Positions 12,087 through 21,671 are shown, counted from the stretch's first letter. The stretch is 64,000 bases of DNA from Bactericera cockerelli (GCA_024516035.1 CM044962.1:9009595-9073594); one strand, 5' to 3'. Translations and numbers: made by a program. The notes: a model not told the origin generated them from the letters alone.

Positions 12087-12751
12087 TTAGTTCTGGGGTG
12101 AATAAATATCAAACCGGTACCGGTTTGACTTGACGCAGTTGACCGTTTTCATTCCGCCCAAACAGGGCGCGTCCAGCGGTCGCTTCACAACGACTCTTTT
12201 CCGCGCCACTTGCAACGCCGTGTGGATAAGGCGCTCATCATTGGCTGCGTCCAGAGGCAGAAGATCCTGCAGGAATTTGATGTTCTTCTTGACTAGTGCG
12301 GAATTTTTCGTTTTGGGAAACATCGGGTCGAGATAGACAACATCGGGAATTATCGGCGACGAGAAACGACCGTCGGGAGCGCTAGTGTCGTGTGAATCGT
12401 GAGAAATGGGGATTTCGCCGTGAGAGGATTTTGCGAACTGTCCGCTAGGTGAGCTAGTTTCGATACAAATTTTACCATCAGAAAGTTTCTCTGAACGCCC
12501 ACCAGGGTCGTTGGCAAGGCTCGAGTTTGCAAGGCTTCGCAGATACGCCCAGCTGTCGCCGAATTCGAACGAAAAGCGTTCGGCAAAAGTCGGGTCCAGC
12601 TCGTTTCGGGCTCGGCGAATTCCGTCGTCCAGTAGACAAGCCACGAGGGGATGTCTCTCGAAGAGCTTTACCTTGCAGCCGTGGACCGCCAGAACGAAGG
12701 CGTCTGTGCCAAAGCCGCCAGTGGCGTCCAGTACGTAGGGGTGGTAGTTGC
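12087..12751 (-). CDS. RsmJ-like 16S rRNA guanine-N2 methyltransferase, last exon
   Basis: This exon encodes the S-adenosylmethionine-binding Rossmann core of an RsmJ/YhiQ-family methyltransferase. In bacteria that enzyme methylates N2 of G1516 in 16S rRNA. Residue numbers below use the three-exon model (312 aa). Visible motifs are VLDATGGFGTDAFVLA (98-113, SAM-binding loop), LFERHPLVACLLDDG (121-135), VVYLDPMFP (229-237), SALVKK (242-247) and KRVVVKRP (276-283), ending RFDIYSPQN and TAA. The 3' splice site is cactttcag, with AG at 12753-12752. Joining it in phase 1 to the exon at 13710 gives VKSNYHPYVLDATGG, which aligns without a gap to bacterial RsmJ. A linker of about 55-60 Ser/Asp/Pro-rich residues (about 168-226) replaces a much shorter bacterial loop. 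GC content is visibly higher than in the flanks. The core looks intact; the host substrate is unknown. Confidence 0.93.
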
Positions 12752-13478
12752 CTGAAAGTGAATTGGGAGTTGGCATTTTTAAGGGAATATGGAGAACTGT
12801 TCATTAACCCTCCAGGGCCTAGCGTGACCATACGGTCACAGCAACGGTCATTTTTGAATCGAGTGTGTGAGGAAACATGTTGTGACAAAATTAAACAATT
12901 TGAATCAGAATTATAGTGTACTTCTCCATCTTTCATAGGAACTCAAAGTTAGTAGCCTAAATTCGAGGAGTCTGTGTGTAACGGCACGGAGTTTGTACAC
13001 AGCCGTTAAATCAGATTAATTTTCCAACCCCAGTTTACCCCAGTCGTGTTCTGAACTTTGGATGAAAAGTACGAGTCAAAAATAATTCAGGCCTTCAAGG
13101 GTTAAGGTTAAGATTTTTAAAATTTTCATTTCTATGTGACAGAATTTGACTATTTTTTTAAAACTCAAATGAAATATTTGTTTGAACCTGTTCAGCATCG
13201 TCCAGCGGGAACTTGGTCACAAATTGGAACCCTCACTTGCACAATGCTGGTAGCTCTTCCACATCTAACGCAGGCTTAGTGAGTTTAACGTGAGTTGCTG
13301 TTTAGTTTCCTGTGAATAGAGGTTCAAACCCCTGTTTCGACTGACCTTTTCGTTAAAGATGTTGTACAACAAGAAGAAACGTCTACAAGTTTATTGTCAA
13401 CTCTCAGAATCGAAACCAGGATCTTGAAAGTTTCCGTGAAAGTGAAGAAAGTGAGGATCTTACTACTGAGACACTTAC
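12752..13478 (-). other. Intron of the rsmJ-like gene (727 bp)
   Basis: The donor is A|GTAAGT at 13478 and the acceptor cactttcag|GC at 12752, phase 1. No TE family seen elsewhere in the window is obvious inside. The reading frame is closed within it, which confirms that splicing is needed. Confidence 0.88.
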
Positions 13479-13710
13479 TTTTGACCCCAACAGCCCTGGC
13501 AATGGCCTCCCCGCCTCCATGATGCCTCCTCCACATGAGTTGTCCACTGGTAAGGTCCACATGGACCCCAGAGTCTCTCTGTCTTGCCTCCAGCACACCT
13601 CCTCTGAATGATAACTCTATGGAGGCGTCAGCATCATGAGTCAGGCCGTACTTCTGGGCTATGGCCAATAGATAGGTGTTGTGCCCGTATTGGTCATGGT
13701 TTAGGAACAC
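13479..13710 (-). CDS. RsmJ-like methyltransferase, middle exon (N-terminal domain)
   Basis: The exon runs from an acceptor ttctaactcattttcag, in phase 0, to a consensus donor GTAAGT (13478). Its 77 codons (model residues 15-91) include LLAIAQKYGLTHDADA, VHVDLTSGQLMWRRHHGGG and EAIARAVGVK. These match, in order and spacing, the small N-terminal domain of bacterial RsmJ (the patterns WGLEHDED, VDFVGG.MAHRRK.GGG and EAVAKAVGIK are known from the family). Finding both RsmJ domains on separate exons that splice in frame makes contamination very unlikely and shows this is a eukaryotic gene of probably bacterial ancestry. The exon has no ATG of its own that fits the alignment start (VFLNHD), so a short upstream coding exon is required. 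Confidence 0.92.
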
Positions 13711-13946
13711 CTGAAAATGAGTTAGAACAGAGAAACATGACACGAAGAAAATTAGTTCAAACCTGCAATAATTTAAAAGTAGATTTTTAAAGGTTTAATT
13801 TTAAAGTGGTCTTAATTTTGTTGATTTTATATTATTATTTTTTTCACACTAAAGAACCGTTTTATTTTGAATTTACTAAAGAAGTCAATTGTTTTATCTG
13901 TGACCAGCTTATAGTATGTAGAATAATTGTAGATATTAGGTAGGTA

Positions 13947-14275
13947 TGCCAGCCTCCGTGGTGTAACGGTTGTGACTAATGCGCCCGTAGTCCAGAGACC
14001 CCGAGTTTGAATGGCGGTTCGAGCAGACTTTTCGAAGAAAATTCTATCCAAACACGGGAGGCTGCCATTCCCGACCCCACCCAGGCTGGGTGAGGTTAAA
14101 GTGGTTAGCTGGTACGATTCCTAGCGAATGTAGGGTAAAACACCCGTCCTGACTATCTCAAATCAGGACGATAAAAACAAATATAGAATCAATGGACATG
14201 AAAGGAGCCAAGAAATCGGATCTGGGCGTTTATATAATCCTCTCACCACCGTGATATAGGTATCTGTAGCTTTTT
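13947..14275 (+). mobile_element. tRNA-derived SINE (family C)
   Basis: Head gccagcctccgtggtgtaac and B-box region gagtttgaatggcggttcga. Body gaccccacccaggctgggtg, gaatgtagggtaaaacaccc. It ends near gtgatataggtatctg and lies in the putative first intron of the rsmJ-like gene, opposite in orientation to the gene. Confidence 0.8.
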
Positions 14276-14279
14276 CACG

Positions 14280-15145
14280 TACACGGAATTATTATTATTA
14301 TTACCTATTATGTATGCACATTGTACCTACATCAATAATGTTTACTTATTTAGGTAGGGACATTGATAAAAAAAATAGACCCTAGGTTTGTCAGAACCAA
14401 CCAACCTCAAGACAAGGTTGACGAATACCGACCTAAGTAGGCTTTGGAAAAGGCTCAAAAGGCAAAGTACAGTACATACTTACATACTTTGAAATCGCTT
14501 CCAGAAACACAATTTTCTATTATCTTCAGGTATAGAAAACAGAGACACGGCAACATTTAGACTGCCAGACAGCCACAAGAAAAGCATTTAGTCCATTTTT
14601 ACTGTTGGTTATTCGCAAAAAAAAAAAAAAAACTGTAGACAAGTAACGTCTGAAAAGATTAGATTACATCAACCGCTGTCGAATTTTAGAGTAACTCTTA
14701 TCATCAGTTTCATAAGAAAAATTCAATTTTGGATAGTTCTTAACTTTTGCCTAGGTTGTTGTCACAAATTTAAAAAAAAAGTATTTAGAAAAATCGACTT
14801 ACTAACGAACGAGATTGAATAATTTCATTTCATAAGTACTTTTTTAATTCAATACTAGATATCTCCCACGTTTCTACTCAAAATACTAAAAATTTAATAA
14901 TGAAGAATTTCACGGCTTATTTTAAACAATTGCTTATTAACATTTTCTTTTTTGCAAACTTCTTCGTCCGAGAGTTGAAATTAAGTCAATTTAAACTGTG
15001 CTGTCTTCAGTGATAAGAAACAAACATTATACAGTCAACTAATACTGGGTCCGTTGTCTTTAATTACTCAGAAGTCCAACAAGGAAATGAGTCTTAGGTG
15101 TTTTTCCTAATCAAACTGCACCAGCAACACTTTTATGTCTTTTGA
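14280..15145. other. Intronic stretch without recognisable features
   Basis: AT-rich sequence with a poly(A) run near 14620. No additional exon with coding character was seen on the minus strand. Confidence 0.4.
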
Positions 15146-15148
15146 GTA

Positions 15149-15362
15149 ATCACCGTAGCAGAGTGAGTTAGCGCACTAGGCATTGCACGCACGGCGACCT
15201 GGGTTCGATCCCCATCGGGGCAGGAATTTTTCTGATCTGTACTTGGATGTTCGGGGTCCACTCATGCCTCGTGAGGAAAGCTGAGTAGTTACTTGTATGA
15301 GTAACGACCTGGGTTCGATCTCACTCTGCCTAGCGCGTTAACTCACTCTGCCACGGTGACTA
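15149..15362 (+). mobile_element. tRNA-derived SINE (family A) plus inverted head fragment
   Basis: A head with caccgtagcagagtgagtta and gacctgggttcgatccccat is followed by body words tgtacttggatgttcggggt and ccactcatgcctcgtgagga. From about 15302 a second head runs in the opposite orientation (tgcctagcgcgttaactcac, gccacggtgac), so two copies meet tail to tail. Confidence 0.75.
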
Positions 15363-15495
15363 CCTCACCACAAATAAAATCATACACTTTCATGTCTTTT
15401 GTTTTACATCAAAAAAGAATTTTATTGAGAGAACTATTATACTATATACATTATACCTACATTTATACATCCCATCCTATCAAAAATGTTCTCAC

Positions 15496-15537
15496 CTCAA
15501 AGCTATCTGGAGATCCTTCAGATCGATCCGTCGGCAT
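15496..15537 (-). CDS. Candidate first coding exon of the rsmJ-like gene
   Basis: This exon is an inference. An ATG at 15537 opens 14 codons (MPTDRSEGSPDSFE) that end at a donor GAG|GTGAGA in phase 0, exactly the phase required by the acceptor at 13710. An in-frame TGA lies directly before the ATG, so the frame cannot extend upstream. The bacterial family needs only a few residues before the VFLNHD-equivalent strand, so the length fits. The sequence around 15496-15740 is less AT-rich, as a promoter or 5' exon might be. The peptide is acidic with a single Arg, so it does not look like a mitochondrial presequence. An alternative first exon further upstream cannot be excluded. Confidence 0.45.
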
Positions 15538-15936
15538 TCAAAATCAAAGGGACCTAAAAGCCGACGCGCCGTTCACACTAAAGCTCCCGAACCCCATAAT
15601 TGAAAATTCCTCCTATTTATTATTTAAACTGCCGATTTATTAAAATCATCTTCGGAATTGCTTTCTCAGAGGGTCTGTTGCCTCCCCGGAATTAACGCGT
15701 CATTCTGATTGATGCCCGCTGAGTGTTGCTGGCTGCCCAGAAACTCGGATGGGTCTGTTGTCACAAAAAATAAGAGTTTCTTTTCTCAGACCCGAGAATT
15801 GTGGAGTCCCTTTTCTTTAGTAAATATTTTGATTCCAATATTTTGTAATTAAAAGCTAATATAAGAGGAAAAGTTCGTGCGTGTATTGGGTGGGGACTCA
15901 AAAAAAAAGGAAGCGCGAGCTAACATTGATTTTTAC

Positions 15937-16040
15937 TTTCCTTCCTATAATAAGGAAAGTACCTACCTATTGTGTTCATTGAATATTTGACCTACCCAGT
16001 TTTTCACATTTCTGGAAGAATCAGAGCCTCAAGATACTGA
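15937..16040. mobile_element. Truncated copy of the actttcctta MITE
   Basis: Contains actttccttcctataataag, gtgttcattgaatatttgac and ttcacatttctggaagaatc, then stops where a family A SINE begins. Confidence 0.7.
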
Positions 16041-16072
16041 AAATTAAACTAATATATTGCCCAAAGAAGTAG

Positions 16073-16205
16073 TCACCGTGGCCGAGTGAGTTAGCGCGCT
16101 AGGCATTGCACGCATGGTGACCTGGGTTCGATTCCCAGCGGCGTACGATTTTTTCTGCTCTGTACTTGGATGTCCGGGGTCCACTCATACCTCGTGAGAA
16201 ACGAA
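16073..16205 (+). mobile_element. tRNA-derived SINE (family A)
   Basis: The best-preserved family A head in the window: gtcaccgtggccgagtgagt, tagcgcgctaggcattgcac, gacctgggttcgattcccag. It continues into the body words tgtacttggatgtccggggt and ccactcatacctcgtgag. Confidence 0.85.
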
Positions 16206-16471
16206 ATTTGACAGTTCAGATGGAGATTCATCGGGATTTTAAGAGTGAGAGTACTTTCTGTAATGCGGCCCCAGGTCAACATTTCTTTGTACAACTGGCC
16301 CTTAAGAAGGTGAGAAGTTCGGGGGGCTGGGGGCAGTTGTCTTGCAGCGTGACGATACAAAAAAACAACACAGAAATCAAACATTCAGCTCATGTTGGCT
16401 CAAGAAGTGGTCCACCTCTCGAGCATATTAGGAGCAGGCGGCTTGTGTGATTTTATTTTTCATCATTACCA

Positions 16472-17180
16472 TTGTGTATAGTTTACATAGCCAGAAAAGG
16501 TACAGCATTATCTTTTATTGCCCCGGAACCATTTTGTGGCGGTGCAAAAAGCCACGTACAAATGGAAATCAGGCAATGGGAGAACCAAATGAAGGTCCCC
16601 ATCATTGGACCAACATTCCCGGTCACAGACAGGCGGAAATGTTTTTTTTATTGTAATTTCAACACTGTGTTTCGACCTTTAATGGTTCGAAACACAGCAA
16701 TAACTTACTGAAATGTTGTTACTAAATTTACTTATAACTCACTCGCCTTTACACATAACTTCATAACTCACTCGCCTAAAAGAACAAAAGAAATGCTCTG
16801 TCTGAGCAAAGAGGAATTAAGAATCCTTACTGGATTTTTAACAGGCCATTGTAGCCCCAACTACCATCTAAACAAGATGGGTATTGCTCAAGACGTAAAA
16901 TGCAGTCTCTGTAAAGAGGCCCCAGAGACAGCAATACACATTCTCTGTGAATGTGCATGGAGCAGTTTCTCACACCCGACTGAAACACTTCTTAAGTCTG
17001 ATTTTAACACCTAAAAAGTCACTGAAATCAGTTCTAAAAGCTATATTAAGCTTAGATCTCTTTTAGAAATTTAGAATAACATAGGCAATAGGGCACGTCA
17101 CAAACTATCGATCTTAGGTCGCAGTGACAAAGAGCTTTCGTAGCCGATAGCCCTACCTATACCAATCCCAATTGTGTAGT
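16472..17180 (+). mobile_element. LINE remnant: RNase H end and C-terminal zinc-knuckle region
   Basis: In shifting frames the strand encodes ARKGTALSFIAPEPFCGGA (end of an RNase H domain, as in I/LOA-like LINEs), WTNIPGHRQAEMFF, and after a frame change LSKEELRILTGFLTGHC, NYHLNKMGIAQDVKCSLC and ETAIHILCEC. Such C-terminal CxxC...H...C modules are typical of non-LTR retrotransposon pol proteins. At least one frameshift and an extra about 140-bp stretch (16650-16790) show it is dead. It ends near gccgatagccctacctatac. Confidence 0.85.
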
Positions 17181-17242
17181 TTCGTTGAATTCGACAGTTA
17201 ATTGTCAAATATAACGAAAGTGCACCATTAAGTTTTATTTCC

Positions 17243-17375
17243 ATGTGGGTTTTAACGTCGCTTTCAACTGCATGGTCATAATATCACGACGGAGGTTTTA
17301 CCCTCCATTCGCTGGAAACTCACAAACCTGCTACTCAAATCAACTTCACCTACCATGAGTAGGGCCGGTAATAGA
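17243..17375 (-). mobile_element. SINE body fragment (shared family C/D body)
   Basis: The reverse complement reads as the shared body: ggtttgtgagtttccagcga, atggagggtaaaacctccgt and gcagttgaaagcgacgttaa. No head is attached. Confidence 0.7.
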
Positions 17376-17638
17376 CAAGTTCTTGTAATAAAAAAACAAT
17401 AGGGGTTTTCCCAGATCATTTTTTTGATATCTTGAACTTGTTGGTACCCGCCCCCAATTTATTTTCATATTGAGTCTACACTACAGCGAGTAGATGAATA
17501 GGTCAGAGTATCATGTGATGATGCCCAGTGGGTGTAGGTGCAGTACGTATTAGATGTTGATGATGATTTTATAAATAAGTACCATGTTATTTTAATACTT
17601 GATTTAATACTTGATTTATTTTAATACTTGATAATCTA

Positions 17639-17866
17639 GATAGGGAAACTTTAAGGGTTGGGTGGAAGAGATTGCCATAGGCAATAACCCCGCCCTTTAG
17701 TTAGGACATATGTATATATTTTGTTTTTTTGTTTTGTTTTTATTTCCTTGTTTATATTATTATTACTGTCTATTTTTATATTTACCATTATTTGTCTGTA
17801 TATTGTATATATATGTTCTTCCTACTAATAAAGAGTTTATAAATAAATAAATAAATAAATAAAGTT
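17639..17866 (+). mobile_element. LINE 3' UTR with (AATA)n tail
   Basis: Contains ttaagggttgggtggaagag, attgccataggcaataaccc and cgccctttagttaggacata, and ends in (aaat)n. The same segment recurs inverted at 18600-18700, 27262-27300 and 37330-37495. Confidence 0.75.
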
Positions 17867-17868
17867 GG

Positions 17869-18232
17869 TATTGGTATAAATAGGGCTGTCGGCTACGAAA
17901 GGTCTTTGTCACTGCGACCTTAAATAGATCTTTTGTGACTTTCCCCTGTAACTCTAAAAGAGTTCAAAGCTATAAATGTCGCTTAAGATTCTTTTAGGAC
18001 TGATTTCGGTAACTTCTTTAGGTGTTAGAATCAGCCTTGAGAATTGTTTCAGTCGAGCGTGTGAGGCTGCTCCACATTCAGAGAGAATGGAGAATGTGTT
18101 TTGCTGTCTCTAGGGCCTCTTTACAGAGACTGCATTTTAGGTCTTGAGCAATGTCCATTTGTTCAGACGGTAGTTGAGGCTACAGTGGCCTATTAAAAAG
18201 CCAGTAGAGATTCCATTAAAAGAAAATGAATG
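17869..18232 (-). mobile_element. Second copy of the same LINE end, inverted
   Basis: The reverse complement carries the same peptide landmarks (CSLCKEALETAKHI and a CGAASHARLKQF-like stretch) and the same end (cgtagccgacagccctattt) as the plus-strand copy. The two LINE 3' ends face each other. Confidence 0.8.
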
Positions 18233-18599
18233 GCCTCACAATTTTCACGAGCCGTCCATGAAATTATCATGAACAAAAAATATTGAAGTTTCTAAACCAA
18301 ATCTCCTTATTAAAACACACATCACTCAGTTCTCCTGAGAGGAGGAGATATATTCAATTTCAAGTGTGAAGAAAGAGAGGTATAGCTACGTTCATACATC
18401 ATGTACAAATAGATATTCTTTGATGTACAAATAGATATGAGAGCTTTGCTTCGATGTGAGTACACTGAGAGACAAATTTAGGGGAAAAGAGGATTGATTA
18501 CTCTTATTGAAAAGTTCATTAGAAGGACCAATAATTACAAACAAATAATGAAAACAAATAAAATACAAAATGGATAATACAAGAAATAAAACAAGAAAA

Positions 18600-18705
18600 A
18601 AGGAAATTACATTGATACAATAACATATAATACAGCTGTCCTCACAATAGGGCGGGGTTATTGCCTATGGCAATCTCTTCCACCGAACCCTTATTAAATT
18701 TAATA
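18600..18705 (-). mobile_element. LINE 3' UTR fragment
   Basis: gggcggggttattgcctatg and gcaatctcttccaccgaacc are the reverse complement of the 3' UTR at 17639. The A-rich and T-rich flank (aaataaaacaagaaaaaagg) resembles a tail. Confidence 0.65.
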
Positions 18706-18884
18706 TTTTCTTTTTCAAAAAATATTTTTGTTAATACTTAACAGGAATTATGTCACATATTATTTGAGCGTTTGAATCAAAATTCGTGTTCTTTGGGACT
18801 CAAACCACCGGCCTTCATATATTATGACGAGTCCCCTTTTTTAATGTTCGAGATGTACTAAACAATTGTAACCAAATTAAGAAT

Positions 18885-18962
18885 TAAGGGCGATCGAACT
18901 CGGGGTCTTCCGCATGGCAAGCGAGTGCTTAACCGCACTGAGCTAATCACGCGCTCAACTAA
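18885..18962 (-). mobile_element. tRNA-derived SINE head (family B)
   Basis: In reverse: gattagctcagtgcggttaa, gcactcgcttgccatgcgga, and a B box region cgagttcgatcgccc. Confidence 0.7.
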
Positions 18963-19119
18963 TATATGCTAACTAAAGGGCGGGGTTATTGCCTGTGACA
19001 AAGGCCGTATTGGGGGGAGGTCAGGGGTGTCTGGACCCCCCCCCCTCCGAAATCTAAAAAAAAAAATAAAAAAACCTATCAGTATCGACAATCAGTACTT
19101 TTTAATCTCACGGAGATAG

Positions 19120-19335
19120 CCAGCGTCGATGGCGCGTTGAATGCACCGGTTCTCGTTGGATCACCGAAGTTAAGCAACGTCCAGCGAGGTGAAGACTTCG
19201 TGATGCTGGCATTCCGGCCCAACCCAGGCTGGGTGAGGCTAATGTGGGTAGCAGGTTTGTGAGTTTCCTGCGAATGGAGGGTAACACCCCCGTCGTGATA
19301 TGACCATGCAGTTGAAAGCGACGTTAAAAACCAAA
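19120..19335 (+). mobile_element. 5S rRNA-derived SINE (SINE3-type), family D
   Basis: The first about 60 bases (ggcgcgttgaatgcaccggt, tctcgttggatcaccgaagt, taagcaacgtc) match the 5' half of insect 5S rRNA, including the internal promoter (known as ...CTGAATACATCGGTTCTCG...GATCACCGAA.TTAAGCA). The body (cccaacccaggctgggtgag, gtttcctgcgaatggagggt, ccatgcagttgaaagcgacg) is shared with the tRNA-headed family C. It ends in an A-rich tail. Confidence 0.85.
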
Positions 19336-19678
19336 AAAAAATCTCACGGACACGGAATTATTACTATTATCATTTGGAGAAACAGGTGGCGGGTGATCCT
19401 CTTATTTTGTTTCTGACTATAGACAGAGCATAGAGTCTGATATGGAGATAATAGAGAGGACGTTAATGACATAGCGGCATGGATCCGACGGGCTCAAAAT
19501 GGCGGCTAATATTCGCCGAGTCATTGCTTTAGCAGATACATATACAAGGGGCCCCCCGACACCCATCCGAGAAATGTGGGCTCAGTCACGGATCACAGGA
19601 GGATGAGAAGATGGTCGATCCCTCAGCTCAAATACCACTGGGCCGTATTCATTAAGAGAAGAAAAAGCTTTTCCTTGC

Positions 19679-19760
19679 GAAATTCGAAATTAGCGCAGTG
19701 GTTAAGCACTTGCTTGCCATGCGGAAGGTCCTGGGTTTGATCCCCCGTGCCGACAAAAAT
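19679..19760 (+). mobile_element. tRNA-derived SINE (family B)
   Basis: aaattagcgcagtggttaag, cacttgcttgccatgcggaa and gtttgatcccccgtgccgac, continuing to gcaattgtttgtaagggata. Confidence 0.7.
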
Positions 19761-20520
19761 TTGTATTCTTAAATTGGTTGCAATTGTTTGTAAGGGATAC
19801 CTTCCGGTGCGCTCGCGTTGACCCAGCACCTAATAAATGGGAAGTATTGTGTCACTTCTCGTCCATCAGAGGGGAGACATACTACGGGATGGGCAGGCTA
19901 CAACACAGACCACAAGCGTCTACAGTAGCTCCTGTTTCATGGCTAAGAAATAAAAAACAGCTGTGAAACACTCATCTTAAAAAAAAATCAAATGAATTGC
20001 TACAGTCGGTATTCATAAAGTTTTGCGAGCAATTGTTTTCCCTTGAAAGCAACAACTTTAGATTCTTTGGTAGTACATAAATGGTACATGGATAATGGAT
20101 ATTCATAAAGTTGACTTTTTCCTTTTTATCAAAAGCTCCTCTGGCATCAACATGTTTGTGAGCAAACTAATTTTTGATAAAGAGTTTATTGAGCTTTAAT
20201 TTATGTATATATTCTTAGAATATGTAATATAGTTGTAAGACCAACCTTTGTAAAAATTTAATCAATAAATATATATTAAGTTTTTTACTACTATTAAGTT
20301 TAACGTAAGTATAGCATGCTCGTTTTGTTTTTCTTGGCGTTGCAAAACTCGCGTTTTGCTTGATACAATGAGTGAGCTCTTAAAGGCTGCTAGAAATAGG
20401 CACCACATTGACATGATGATTACTAACCTCCGATAGGAGAGGAACTACAAGAAGAAGAAGATATCTTCAGGAACGCCCTGTATAAGGGACGTGGAATCAA
20501 TACACATTGCTAGGGAATTT

Positions 20521-20710
20521 TTTATATATAAAAAAGTAATTGTTCCCAGGAACCGCTTTCGCATCACTTCGGGGCACTCTACCTTTACATCCATGCCATT
20601 CCGGAAATGGAAAATCTCGGGTAAATTTTTCCGCTCCGGCCGGGATTTGAACCCGCAACCTCCGGGTCAGAAACCAATGCTCTTAACCACTGAGCCACGG
20701 AGGTTGGCTT
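20521..20710 (-). mobile_element. Complete tRNA-derived SINE with 15-bp target-site duplication
   Basis: The perfect direct repeat attgctagggaattt occurs at 20506-20520 and again at 20711-20725. Between them, read on the minus strand, is a tRNA-like head (cctccgtggctcagtggtta, ttgcgggttcaaatcccggc) and a tail of A/T-rich repeats. Confidence 0.88.
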
Positions 20711-20714
20711 ATTG

Positions 20715-21000
20715 CTAGGGAATTTGTAAATCTGCCACTGTATCATCCAACTTGAAACACAGCTTGCGTACACAGTCTCTTGTTGAACACAGCTCTGGAT
20801 CAAACACTTCTTGTGTAAAGAAATCACAAGCCAGAATCACTTGAGATTCAAATCACACCTGACCCATCTCGATATCATGACGGTGTTGAAAATCTGGACC
20901 AAGAACCTGGTACAAATCGTGAACTGAGTCAAAAGTAAACATGAGGCTCACTGAGAGGTGTAGAACACGTGAAAGATGTGTTCGACAATTTAACAGCAAT
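20715..21000 (-). pseudogene. Coding-like remnant of unknown protein with one TGA
   Basis: One frame reads through LMFTFDSVHDLYQVLGPDFQ, HRHDIEMGQV, a TGA at 20853-20855 (probably a CGA mutated to TGA), then FESQVILACDFFTQEVFDPE, STRDCVRKLCFKLDDTVADL and a TAG at 20715-20717. The composition and the continuing frame look like former coding sequence. I do not recognise the family. The stop codon lies within the target-site duplication of the SINE at 20521-20710, and a family G SINE adjoins the other side. Confidence 0.32.
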
Positions 21001-21039
21001 AGATAATAATAATACTCTAGATTGGAAGGAAACCACAAG

Positions 21040-21215
21040 GCGAGGTTAGTGCTCAAAGCATTTTCTACCACCTAACCCTCAGAGTCTTATTACTGTGTGG
21101 TCACAAACTCAAATTAATGACGAAAAATTCATGCACTAGGTGGGATTCGAACCAACGGATCCCTACGCTACTTGGATTACCAGACTAGCGCGTTAACCAC
21201 TTGACTACCAGTACA
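21040..21215 (-). mobile_element. tRNA-derived SINE (family G)
   Basis: In reverse: gtagtcaagtggttaacgcg, ggttcgaatcccacc, ctctgagggttaggtggtag and ggtttccttccaatctagag, the same order as at 5585-5800. Confidence 0.75.
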
Positions 21216-21671
21216 CATAGACATTTTTTTTTATCTGTTAAGATGAGTGTTCACTGTTCACAGCCTTTTTTATTTCGATGATGATGATAATGCTAAAGTA
21301 CACTATAATATTTTCAAATTATTCAAAGTTTTTGATTTTGACGCCGCCATTTGGTAAGTTTATGCCAAATGTAAAAGCCCACCATTTTATTTTGGTGAGC
21401 AATAAAGATTCCGTTCTTGTTTGTAAAATAATTTTGAAATGAAAATATAGCACAAATAAATATTTACTTTTTATTGGTGCTCTTAACAATGTTGACGATA
21501 GGAAGGTCATTCAGCTATAAAAAGTGAATGTAGGACAGCCAGAAGTAAGCAAGCTCAATCATGAGAAAGGGTTTGAATTATGCCGATATACCGAACCAAG
21601 TAAGTTTGGGAAATGGCAAAGTGAAAGATGAAGAAAAAAGAAATACTGATGAGATACCTATTTATGATATA

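Larger units (their letters stand above)
13711..15495 (-). other. Putative first intron of the rsmJ-like gene (1785 bp)
   Basis: If the exon at 15496-15537 is correct, this intron has donor GAG|GTGAGA and acceptor cattttcag|GTG. It contains SINE insertions at 13947-14270 and 15149-15362, which argues for an old intron that has accumulated typical nuclear repeats. Confidence 0.45.

Noticed and set aside
12478..12936. Overlapping ORFs in other frames of the rsmJ-like exon, 129-152 residues
   Set aside because: The higher GC content of the exon opens several frames; only the frame with DATGGFG and YLDPMFP shows family motifs.
16073..16145. tRNA gene
   Set aside because: A and B boxes are good, but the cloverleaf is not complete and the same head with the same body recurs many times, so it is a SINE. 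The same applies to the other tRNA-like heads.
19121..19180. 5S rRNA gene
   Set aside because: Only the promoter-containing half matches 5S rRNA and it continues directly into a SINE body; there is no 3' half and no T-run terminator.
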